A stretch of 64,000 bases of DNA. Source: Chryseobacterium echinoideorum (GTDB lineage: Bacteria > Bacteroidota > Bacteroidia > Flavobacteriales > Weeksellaceae). This document shows, piece after piece, positions 25,141-33,354 of the stretch; the stretch's first letter is position 1, and the number at the start of each line of letters is the position of its first letter. The stretch covers positions 42,848-106,847 of the forward strand of contig NZ_VKNW01000012.1 of the NCBI RefSeq assembly GCF_007474535.1, written 5' to 3'. The notes beneath the pieces were generated by a model. The model made no database searches, was not told where the DNA came from, and saw only the letters and a list, made by a program, of their open reading frames with translations. The position numbers and the translations under genes are program-made.

Positions 25141-27054
25141 ATGGAAAATTTAATCTATACAATTGTACTTTTACCACTTATTGGCTTTCTTATCAACGGA
25201 CTTTTCGGAAAAAATCTTCCTAAGATTGTAGTAGGAAGTCTGGCAACAGCTGCTGTTTTTGCATCCTTTTGCATTGCAGTAAGTTTATTTTTAAATTTCA
25301 ATTCAGAAAATCCGGCGGTTGTCGTTAAAGCTTTTGAATGGTTCAGGATAAACGGAGTTCAGATCAATTTTGGGTTTCAGATAGATCAATTATCATTAAT
25401 GATGGTGATGATTATCACAGGAATCGGATCTTTAATTCACCTCTACTCTATCGGATATATGAGTCATGACAAAGGTTTTTATAAGTTTTTCGCTTATCTG
25501 AATCTTTTTATCTTCTCAATGTTGCTTTTGGTCATGGGAAGCAATTACATGATTTTATTCATTGGTTGGGAAGGCGTAGGTCTTTGCTCTTATTTACTGA
25601 TCGGATTCTGGTATACCAATCAGGAATATGGTAAAGCCGCAAGAAAGGCTTTCATTATGAACCGAATCGGTGACCTTGGTCTGTTGATTGGTATCTTTAT
25701 GATCGCTTCTCAGACCAACTCTGTAGATTATATTTCGGTAGCACAGAATGCTGCTAAATTTGAATTGGACGGCAATATCATTATTTTCATTACTGCAAGT
25801 TTATTTATCGGAGCAATCGGTAAATCAGCTCAGGTTCCTTTATATACATGGTTACCGGATGCGATGGCGGGTCCTACTCCTGTTTCAGCATTAATTCATG
25901 CTGCAACTATGGTTACCGCCGGTATTTATTTAGTTGTAAGATCTAATTTCTTATTTACTTTAGCACCGACTGTTCAGGACGGAATTTTATTAATTGGATT
26001 CCTTACTGCAGCTTTGGCTGGTTTCTACGCTCTTCGTCAGAACGACATCAAAAAAGTTTTGGCATATTCTACCGTTTCACAGCTTGGTTTCATGTTCATC
26101 GCTTTAGGTCTTGGAGCTTACACTACAGCGATGTTTCACGTAATGACTCACGCTTTCTTCAAAGCATTATTATTCTTGGGAGCTGGTTCTGTAATTCACG
26201 CAATGAGTAACGAGCAGGATATGCGTTTTATGGGAGGTTTAAAGAAATACATTCCTCTTACTCACATCACTTTCCTTATCGGAACCTTGGCAATCTCGGG
26301 TTTCCCACTATTATCAGGGATGATTTCTAAAGATGAAATTTTAGTAGCGGCTTTTGCTAAAAATCCAATTTACTGGGTTATGTTATTTATTTTAGCGGCT
26401 GTTACGGCAACCTATATGTTCAGATTATATTATTTAACTTTCCACGGAGAATTCAGAGGTACAGAAGAGCAAAAGCATCATTTGCATGAAAGCCCATTAA
26501 ACATGACTTTACCTTTGATAATCCTTGCTGTACTTTCTGTAATAGGAGGTTTTATAAATCTTCCTCATTTTATAGGTCACGGTCATTATGCTAAATTAAT
26601 GGAATGGCTGAAACCTGTTTTGACAGAAGAAAGCTTCAAACAAATGGAAGCAACACTTTCGGGTGTTGATTTTAATACCGAAATGATTCTTTTGGGAGCT
26701 ACAGTTTTAATGTTCTTTACCGTTTGGTTTGTTGTTAAAAACATATATGTCAACAAAAAGAAAGTAGCGAAAGCAGAAGAAGATTACACAGGCTGGGAAA
26801 AACTTTCTGCTAAGAAATTATATGTGGATGAGCTTTACAATGCTTTGATTGTAAAAACTTTTGAAGGATTGGGACGTGGCGGAAAAATGTTTGACAAAGG
26901 CGTTTTAGACCGTTTTGTAGATTACATAGGAGAAGGTGCTGAAGACAGCGGCAGATCTATGAAACGTATTCAGAACGGAAATGTAGAGAACTATGTTCTT
27001 ATCATGACTTTGGCTGTGGGAATTATACTGATTGTTAACTTTATATTACAATAA
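25141..27054 (+). CDS. nuoL: NADH-quinone oxidoreductase subunit L
   Basis: A 637-residue antiporter-like proton-pumping subunit, with about 16 membrane helices and the long lateral C-terminal helix. Conserved: FIGWEGVGLCSYLLIGFWY, IGKSAQVPLYTWLPDAMAGPTPVSALIHAATMVTAG and the C-terminal region after residue ~480. Its stop overlaps the nuoM ATG by one base. Confidence 0.97.
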   Translation: MENLIYTIVLLPLIGFLINGLFGKNLPKIVVGSLATAAVFASFCIAVSLFLNFNSENPAVVVKAFEWFRINGVQINFGFQIDQLSLMMVMIITGIGSLIHLYSIGYMSHDKGFYKFFAYLNLFIFSMLLLVMGSNYMILFIGWEGVGLCSYLLIGFWYTNQEYGKAARKAFIMNRIGDLGLLIGIFMIASQTNSVDYISVAQNAAKFELDGNIIIFITASLFIGAIGKSAQVPLYTWLPDAMAGPTPVSALIHAATMVTAGIYLVVRSNFLFTLAPTVQDGILLIGFLTAALAGFYALRQNDIKKVLAYSTVSQLGFMFIALGLGAYTTAMFHVMTHAFFKALLFLGAGSVIHAMSNEQDMRFMGGLKKYIPLTHITFLIGTLAISGFPLLSGMISKDEILVAAFAKNPIYWVMLFILAAVTATYMFRLYYLTFHGEFRGTEEQKHHLHESPLNMTLPLIILAVLSVIGGFINLPHFIGHGHYAKLMEWLKPVLTEESFKQMEATLSGVDFNTEMILLGATVLMFFTVWFVVKNIYVNKKKVAKAEEDYTGWEKLSAKKLYVDELYNALIVKTFEGLGRGGKMFDKGVLDRFVDYIGEGAEDSGRSMKRIQNGNVENYVLIMTLAVGIILIVNFILQ

Positions 27055-28547
27055 TGTCTTATTTACTATTAACATTATTACTATTACCTCTTGTAGGTTC
27101 GGGATTAGTTTTTGCGTGGAAAAATGCTTCCAGCAAATACTTGGCATTAGGAATTGCTTTGATTCAAATGTTGCTTACATTTTACATCCTTTCGGATTTC
27201 AGTTTTGAGCCGACGGTTGATAGTACTTTGCAGCACGAAATCAATTATCCTTGGTCACAATTTATAAAAAGCAGCCTTCGTTTCGGAATTGATGGGATGA
27301 GTATGCTTCTTCTATTGCTGACCAATATTCTGTCGCCTCTAATTATTTTATCATCATTTAACGAAAATACTGGCTACAAAAACTCATTTTACGGACTGAT
27401 TCTGATGATGCAGTTTGGTCTTATCGGAGTATTTACAGCTTTAGACGGTTTATTATTCTATATTTTCTGGGAAGTAACTTTAATTCCTATCTGGTTCATC
27501 GCTGCATTGTGGGGACAAGAGAACAAAAGATTTGAGTTTACTACAAAATTTTTTGTGTATACATTCGTAGGATCCTTATTTATGTTGGCTGGATTGATTT
27601 ATGTCGGAATTCATTCCGCTTCTTTTGGTTTGACAGATCTTTACAATGCGGATCTTAACGAAACTCAACAGATTGTAGTATTCTGGTTTATTTTCTTTGC
27701 ATTCGCAGTAAAACTTCCGGTTTTTCCATTTCATACTTGGCAGCCGGATACCTATACTTACTCTCCTACTCAGGGATCTATGCTTTTATCAGGAATTATG
27801 CTGAAAATGGCGATCTACGGAGTCATCAGATATTTATTACCGATCACACCAACAGCGATATTAGGAATTTCAGGACAAATTGTAATTATTCTGGCTATTA
27901 TTGGAATCGTGCACGGAGCTTTGATTGCCATCATTCAGAATGATATGAAAAGAATCATTGCCTATTCTTCTTTTTCCCACGTAGGATTGATGGTTGCCGG
28001 TATTTTTGCTTCAGCCGTTCTTACCTTAAGAGGAACATTTACTATTGAAGGTGCTGAAGGAGCATTGGTACAGACGTTTGCTCATGGTGTAAACGTAGCA
28101 GGATTATTTTTCTGTGCTGATATTTTATATAAAAGATTTAAAACCAGAGATATCAGACAAATGGGAGGTTTGGCAAAAGTAGCTCCTAAATTTGCAGTCC
28201 TTTTCCTTTTGATTATTTTGGGATCAATGGGTGTGCCGTTAACGAATGGATTCATTGGTGAGTTTATTCTGATCAAATCTATTTTCGATTTTAATGTTTT
28301 AGCTTCAGTGATTGCTGGTTTAACGATCATTCTTTGTGCGGTTTATCTTTTGAGATTCTATGGCAAAGCGATGTTCGGTGAAGGTGATGCAGCAGTCTTG
28401 AGTACGGCTAAAGATCTATCAGCTGTAGAATTTTCAGTTTTAGCAAGTATTGCAGTGTTTGTAATTCTTCTGGGAATATTTCCTCAGCCGATTATTGAGA
28501 TGGTAGGAAGTTCGTTGAAGTTTGTATATTCATCAATGGTTAATTAA
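27054..28547 (+). CDS. nuoM: NADH-quinone oxidoreductase subunit M
   Basis: A 497-residue antiporter-like subunit. Conserved: FYIFWEVTLIPIWFIAALWG with the channel glutamate, AVKLPVFPFHTWQPDTYTYSPTQGSMLLSGIMLKM and ISYSSFSHVG-type IAYSSFSHVGLM. Confidence 0.97.
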   Translation: MSYLLLTLLLLPLVGSGLVFAWKNASSKYLALGIALIQMLLTFYILSDFSFEPTVDSTLQHEINYPWSQFIKSSLRFGIDGMSMLLLLLTNILSPLIILSSFNENTGYKNSFYGLILMMQFGLIGVFTALDGLLFYIFWEVTLIPIWFIAALWGQENKRFEFTTKFFVYTFVGSLFMLAGLIYVGIHSASFGLTDLYNADLNETQQIVVFWFIFFAFAVKLPVFPFHTWQPDTYTYSPTQGSMLLSGIMLKMAIYGVIRYLLPITPTAILGISGQIVIILAIIGIVHGALIAIIQNDMKRIIAYSSFSHVGLMVAGIFASAVLTLRGTFTIEGAEGALVQTFAHGVNVAGLFFCADILYKRFKTRDIRQMGGLAKVAPKFAVLFLLIILGSMGVPLTNGFIGEFILIKSIFDFNVLASVIAGLTIILCAVYLLRFYGKAMFGEGDAAVLSTAKDLSAVEFSVLASIAVFVILLGIFPQPIIEMVGSSLKFVYSSMVN

Positions 28548-28677
28548 ATTTAAAGAGTAAAGAAATTAAGAGAGAGGAATTAAAGAATCAAGATAAAAGT
28601 AAAAAGAAAAAGGTATCCAACCTTAAACTCTGAACCTTGAACTTCAAATTTCGCATCTCAAATCTCAAATATAAATT
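28548..28677 (+). repeat. Heptamer array in nuoM-nuoN spacer
   Basis: Eight exact-register 7-bp units fill 28621-28676: CCTTAAA, CTCTGAA, CCTTGAA, CTTCAAA, TTTCGCA, TCTCAAA, TCTCAAA, TATAAAT. They end 1 nt before the nuoN start. The left half is purine-rich (AAAGAGT, AAAGAAA, TTAAGAG) and roughly complementary. Confidence 0.8.
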
Positions 28678-30063
28678 ATGAGTGTTTTAATTATTGTTTT
28701 CCTTACAGCGGTTGCTGCACTATTCTCGGGAGTTTTTGAAAAAGGAAAATTCGCAAGATACATCGGGATTTTTGGATTAATCATCGCTTTGTATGTAAGT
28801 TTTTTACCGGAAGCTTCTTTCTTCGAAAAATACAGATTGATGTATGAATACGGAGCTAACACAGCTTTGTTTACAAAAATTTCTATTGTAACCACTTTAC
28901 TGTTATTCTTCCTTGGAGGATTTGCATTCAGCAATCACAGAAATCACCAGTCAGAATTGTATGCACTGATGTTATTTGCACTTTGCGGAGGTTTCGTCTT
29001 ATTCGGGTTTCAGAATCTCGTTACCTTATTCATCGGAGTTGAAATCTTGTCTATTCCGTTATATGTAATGGCGGGTTCCAATAAAACAGATTTAAGATCC
29101 AACGAAGCTTCTTTAAAATATTTCCTGATGGGCGCGTTTGCAACAGGTTTCTTATTGTTGGGAATTGCATTTATCTACGGAAGCACAGGAACATTCGATT
29201 TATACAGAATACAGGATTTCAGTACAGTAAATCCCAAAAACGGAATGCTGATTCTTGGTGCGGTATTAATGCTTTGTGCCATGGCTTTCAAAGTAGCTTT
29301 AGCGCCTTTCCATATGTGGAGTCCCGATGTTTATCAGGGTTCACCATCACTCATTACTGCTTTCATGGCAAGTGTGGTAAAAATTTCAGGATTCTTTGCA
29401 TTATTCAGAGTAATGACGATCGGTTTTTCAGGAATTACCCACGAATGGATTAATATTTTAGGTGTTTTTCTAATCATCACTTTGCTGTTGGTCAACGTAA
29501 TGGGGCTTGCGCAGACCAATGCCAAAAGAATGTTGGCGTATTCTTCTGTTTCTCATGCCGGTTATATCGGTTTGGTATTCTTCGGAATGAATGCATTATC
29601 AACCTATACTTTGGCTTTTTATTTATTCGCCTATTCATTAGCTACCGTTGGAGTTTTCATGTGCTTAATATGGGTTGAAAAACTAAAAAGAGAAACGTCT
29701 TACGGAGCCTTCAAAGGTTTGGCTAAATCTGAACCGCTTTTAGCAGTGGTTGCCACTATTTCATTATTATCAATGGCAGGAATACCTTTAACAGCAGGTT
29801 TCATGGGTAAATTTTCATTGTTTGCACAAGCTTTATCGAAGGATGATAATACGTTTTTGGTGATTGTAGCGGTATTAGGTTCGGCAATTTCTATTGCTTA
29901 TTATTTAAGACTGATCATTGCGATGTTTTTCTATAAAGAATCAAGCTTTAAAACAACAGAAAAAGTCACCATTACTTATAATATTGTAGCCGTTGTAATT
30001 ATCGCATCTTTGATTATCTTAGGAATTTTCCCTGATCTGTTTGCCAAGCAATTCGGATTATAG
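28678..30063 (+). CDS. nuoN: NADH-quinone oxidoreductase subunit N
   Basis: A 461-residue antiporter-like subunit with about 14 helices. Conserved: FIGVEILSIPLYVMAGSN, FKVALAPFHMWSPDVYQGSP and MLAYSSVSHAGYIGLVFFG. Last gene of the operon; a hairpin terminator follows 20 nt later. Confidence 0.96.
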   Translation: MSVLIIVFLTAVAALFSGVFEKGKFARYIGIFGLIIALYVSFLPEASFFEKYRLMYEYGANTALFTKISIVTTLLLFFLGGFAFSNHRNHQSELYALMLFALCGGFVLFGFQNLVTLFIGVEILSIPLYVMAGSNKTDLRSNEASLKYFLMGAFATGFLLLGIAFIYGSTGTFDLYRIQDFSTVNPKNGMLILGAVLMLCAMAFKVALAPFHMWSPDVYQGSPSLITAFMASVVKISGFFALFRVMTIGFSGITHEWINILGVFLIITLLLVNVMGLAQTNAKRMLAYSSVSHAGYIGLVFFGMNALSTYTLAFYLFAYSLATVGVFMCLIWVEKLKRETSYGAFKGLAKSEPLLAVVATISLLSMAGIPLTAGFMGKFSLFAQALSKDDNTFLVIVAVLGSAISIAYYLRLIIAMFFYKESSFKTTEKVTITYNIVAVVIIASLIILGIFPDLFAKQFGL

Positions 30064-30082
30064 AAATCCTTTAAAATAAACA

Positions 30083-30112
30083 AAAGCACAGCCATCGGGT
30101 TGTGCTTTTTTT
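30083..30112 (+). terminator. Terminator of the nuo operon
   Basis: AAAGCACAGCC pairs with GGTTGTGCTTT (one G-T pair) and is followed by a T-run. The next promoter box begins at 30114, directly after it. Confidence 0.9.
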
Positions 30113-30113
30113 A

Positions 30114-30121
30114 TAACTTTG
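30114..30121 (+). promoter_or_regulatory. -7 box upstream of the GAF-like gene
   Basis: TAACTTTG, 20 nt before the TTG start at 30141. Confidence 0.6.
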
Positions 30122-30140
30122 TGCCACAAAACAATCCGGT

Positions 30141-32441
30141 TTGGCAGAACTGTACATAGAAGATAATCCGTTTCAGATTTTTATTTCATTCAAAAAATAT
30201 TTGGATGTTCTGGAACATATCAGATATAATGATCGTTTGGAATACAGAGCCAACTATGCCGAATCTTTAATCGAAAAAACAAAAAAAATTCCCGAGTTGA
30301 GAGAAGGTTTTCAGGATCTTTCCCTCCTACAAAAACATTCTGAACTGATAAGGCTCCTTCTCGCTGATCTCTTCCCTACTGGTCTCACTCACAACGAAAT
30401 TAAGGCGGCAAGTATTCCTTTGGCAGATATTACCTTCAATTATACCGAAAGGTTCAAAAATATACTTGCCGATGCAGGAACAGATTTTGAGATAAAGCTG
30501 AGAGATATCAATCAGGATGAATTTTATATTTTCTGCTGTTGCATCATCTTACAGATTCAGTACAATACCGATTTCAAAGCCAGCCTTCCGCTTTACTACG
30601 ACATTCCTAATAAATACGGAATCATGAAGCATTACAAAATAACGGTCAATTCAGATTTTACGGATATTTATCCTGAAAAAGGAACACTTATTCCGGATTT
30701 GGATACGGTAGAAATGCTTTTGGAAAACATGGATGACATTTCTTTGTGGAAAAAATATTTCCCTCCAAAATCTTGGATTATGTGCGGTTTTACCATTATC
30801 TCACTTGTAGACTGTACATCAGAAGTAGCACTTTCAGATTTAAAGTCAACCATGATTGAGATTGATACTGAAAATCCTAAACCCAACGAAAATCTGCTGG
30901 AGATCTTTAAATCGTACTTTGACGTTCCCGATCTTAATTTCGGACTGATGATCTACAACAAAAAAGACAGAAAACTCGAAAATCTTCCCATTTACGAAAA
31001 TGTATTTACAAGTTATATTCTGGATTTCTGGCTGAGAACTTTCAATGAAGAAGTAAGACAAACGACCCTTGAAAATATAAGTTACAATTCGAAGCCCATT
31101 GTAGTTGCCAATGTCGACAAGATGGATGAAGAAGTCAAAAAACTGCCTTCTTTTCAGCTGTTGAAGCAGGCGAATGTGAACAGTTTTATTATTATTCCGA
31201 TTATGAAAAACGGTGAGCTCATGGCAATCATGGAGTTTACCTCATCACAACCCAACAGCCTGAATGGTTTAAAGCTCAAAAAAATTGAGTTTTTTACAGA
31301 AATGATTCTGTTCTCTGTTTCCCGTTTTAATTCTGAAAGAAATAACCAGATTGAGGCCATTATTCAGCGGGAATATACCACCATTCATGACAGTGTAGTG
31401 TGGAAGTTCAGAAATGAAGCAGAAAAATATTTCAATGCTGTTTTGTCTAGAAAAATCTATACACTCAAAGAAATTTCATTTAAAAATCTGTCGCCTCTTT
31501 TTGGATTTTCAGACATTCGTTCTTCTTCTGAAAAGCGTTTTAACCTGATGAAAGAAGATCTCAATGCACAGCTTGATACTCTGTATACATTGTTTACAGC
31601 GATCAATTCAGATTCAGAAAAATATCTTTTAGCTATCGAAATTTTTGAAAACGAACTGAATAACGAAATCAAGGCAGATACCGAACAAAGATTTCAGCGT
31701 CTTCTCCAGGACGAGGTTCATCCCTACCTTCAGGCAAAAGTAGAGACGGATCCCAGAGAAGAAATTAAAGAAAATATTAAGACTTATTTTAGGCAGATCA
31801 ACACTCAGAATCAGCTTTTTTATCACCAGCGAAAAAATCTTGACGAATCAATAACATTGGTTAACCGGAAACTTGCGGACATTTTAGACAGCAGGCAAAC
31901 TATGGCTCAGGAGATTTTCCCGCATTATTACGAACGTTTTAAGTCTGACGGAATTGAACACAATTTATATATCGGACAAAATATAGCTCCTAATCTGGAT
32001 TATTCCCAAAAATACCTGAATCAGCTTCGTTTCTGGCAGCTGGAAACCATTTGCAATATGGAAACTGAGTTTAGTAAATTCAAATCATCTCTTTCGATTT
32101 CGCTGGATATTGCATCTTTAATCTTTGTTTATAACGAAAAAATAGACATCCGTTTCCGAATGGATGAAAAACGCTTTGATGTAGACGGTGCATACAATTC
32201 CTATTACGAAATCATCAAAAAAAGACTTGACAAAGCCCACATCAAAGGAAGTGAAGAAAGAATTACCGCCCCCGGGAAAATCGTCATCGTGTATTTCGGA
32301 ATGGAAAACCAGAAAGAATACCTTCAGTATATTAACACTCTTCAAAAACAAAACATTCTGAAAAATGATGTCGAATTTCTGAAGGTGGAAGATCTGCAGG
32401 GAATTTCAGGACTGCTTGCTTTGAGGGTTTCGCTTAACTAA
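30141..32441 (+). CDS. GAF-like domain protein, cytosolic
   Basis: A 766-residue protein starting at TTG, with no signal peptide or membrane segment. Residues ~265-395 have a GAF-like pattern (FGLMIYNKKDRKLENLPIYE ... SFIIIPIMKNGELMAIMEFTS). The remainder is long, charged and mainly helical. No histidine kinase, cyclase or effector motif was found after the GAF-like region. Conserved in Chryseobacterium relatives as a GAF protein of unknown role. Its 3' end overlaps a short open tail on the other strand by 4 nt. Confidence 0.75.
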   Translation: MAELYIEDNPFQIFISFKKYLDVLEHIRYNDRLEYRANYAESLIEKTKKIPELREGFQDLSLLQKHSELIRLLLADLFPTGLTHNEIKAASIPLADITFNYTERFKNILADAGTDFEIKLRDINQDEFYIFCCCIILQIQYNTDFKASLPLYYDIPNKYGIMKHYKITVNSDFTDIYPEKGTLIPDLDTVEMLLENMDDISLWKKYFPPKSWIMCGFTIISLVDCTSEVALSDLKSTMIEIDTENPKPNENLLEIFKSYFDVPDLNFGLMIYNKKDRKLENLPIYENVFTSYILDFWLRTFNEEVRQTTLENISYNSKPIVVANVDKMDEEVKKLPSFQLLKQANVNSFIIIPIMKNGELMAIMEFTSSQPNSLNGLKLKKIEFFTEMILFSVSRFNSERNNQIEAIIQREYTTIHDSVVWKFRNEAEKYFNAVLSRKIYTLKEISFKNLSPLFGFSDIRSSSEKRFNLMKEDLNAQLDTLYTLFTAINSDSEKYLLAIEIFENELNNEIKADTEQRFQRLLQDEVHPYLQAKVETDPREEIKENIKTYFRQINTQNQLFYHQRKNLDESITLVNRKLADILDSRQTMAQEIFPHYYERFKSDGIEHNLYIGQNIAPNLDYSQKYLNQLRFWQLETICNMETEFSKFKSSLSISLDIASLIFVYNEKIDIRFRMDEKRFDVDGAYNSYYEIIKKRLDKAHIKGSEERITAPGKIVIVYFGMENQKEYLQYINTLQKQNILKNDVEFLKVEDLQGISGLLALRVSLN

Positions 32442-32521
32442 AGACTCAGAAACGCATATCCGAAAGCCAGCACCGAGATAATAATTCCTGTCATGAAAAT
32501 GGTGTATGTTATAGTTACATT
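32438..32521 (-). other. Orphan transmembrane C-terminal tail
   Basis: In the same frame as the fragment at 32522-32695 but after its stop, 27 codons encode a hydrophobic segment (TIFMTGIIISVLAFGYAF) and a stop that overlaps the GAF-like gene stop. It looks like the end of a small membrane protein gene that has lost its start. Confidence 0.4.
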
Positions 32522-32695
32522 TTATTGTTCTGACACAATCAAGACAATTCTTGACATAGTTGCCGGAGGTGGAGCCGTTTCGCCCGAACCGCCACCACTG
32601 CTCCCGCCGCCATTGTTGGGAGGATCTATGGGCGTAATGATCATCTCATTCTGTTTCAGACACGTAGTGGTGATAATCGTATAAAAATAAAGGCA
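32522..32695 (-). pseudogene. Fragment paralogous to the linker of the JAB-like lipoprotein
   Basis: The translation YTIITTTCLKQNEMIITPID followed by a Gly/Ser-rich stretch closely matches YTIVTTTCIDQKDDVITPID plus Gly-rich linker in the lipoprotein at 33355. It has no start codon, and an in-frame stop lies just upstream. It ends after about 20 unrelated codons. It therefore represents a broken or displaced copy of the constant middle region, lying directly beyond the DUF6705-like gene and its terminator. Confidence 0.75.
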
Positions 32696-32715
32696 ATCAT
32701 ATTAAGAAAGCCTTT
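32689..32715. terminator. Terminator after DUF6705-like gene
   Basis: AAAGGC and GCCTTT arms around a 15-nt loop, with T-rich sequence on both sides (ATTTTTATAC on the minus strand). Confidence 0.55.
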
Positions 32716-32723
32716 GTTTTTCG

Positions 32724-33344
32724 CTACTGTTTCACCAGGACCACATTATTGGGCAGCTCAAAAGTTGGTTTTCCTACGTAGAAACTTGCCGGATTGCCAC
32801 AATAAGACATTAAGCCGTTATACTGTATTTTAATTTTGGGGGCAACCCCGATTATATTAAAATCTATTGGATAAATATCGGTATTGGTTAAAATATTCAA
32901 TGGAATATCGGTAATAGAACCGGATAAAAACAATTCATTGTTATATTTATTGAGGCTGAATGTTCCATATTTTTTTCCCTGATCATTACTTAGATTCTCG
33001 AAACTGCTAATTAAAGGGAGATCCAAATTATCTACTACAACAACTCCGTTTTTGATATATTTGTAAGTAACCAATAATTCATCCCTATAAGTCTTTCTAA
33101 TACTTTCATAAAACATTGTTACTTTCTGAATTTTGAGGATTAACGTCTTCTCTGTTCCTTGGTATTTCCAGACTCCTATATACGGATCAAGCTGATTCTG
33201 AGTGTCTTTTACATAATCTCCTTTTTCTCGAAAGTAATCTTCATCAAATGAATCATTAAATGTCAATGTTCTTAAAACGGGTTGCTGTGCTTTACATGAA
33301 CAGTTCATGATGATAAGTACTAATAATACAATATATTTTTTCAT
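32724..33344 (-). CDS. DUF6705-like secreted lipoprotein (locus A)
   Basis: A 206-residue lipoprotein with signal MKKYIVLLVLIIMNCSCKAQ. The mature protein shares the pattern of the two proteins at 62065 and 62674: an N-terminal DPYIGVWKYQGTEKTLILKI motif (compare FVGIYKANFEDKNIILYVTK), a central NGVVVVDNLDLPL region and a C-terminus ending in VLVKQ (compare LIFTKQ). I place it in the DUF6705 family by memory of that pattern. It lies 10 nt downstream of the JAB-like lipoprotein gene; the same order recurs in locus B. Function unknown; a partner or protective role for the upstream protein is an inference. Confidence 0.75.
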   Translation of the reverse strand: MKKYIVLLVLIIMNCSCKAQQPVLRTLTFNDSFDEDYFREKGDYVKDTQNQLDPYIGVWKYQGTEKTLILKIQKVTMFYESIRKTYRDELLVTYKYIKNGVVVVDNLDLPLISSFENLSNDQGKKYGTFSLNKYNNELFLSGSITDIPLNILTNTDIYPIDFNIIGVAPKIKIQYNGLMSYCGNPASFYVGKPTFELPNNVVLVKQ

Positions 33345-33354
33345 AATCTTTTTT

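Noticed and set aside
32493..32684. Plus-strand 63-codon open frame with a Pro-rich stretch
   Set aside because: It is the antisense reading of the Gly-rich lipoprotein fragment on the minus strand.
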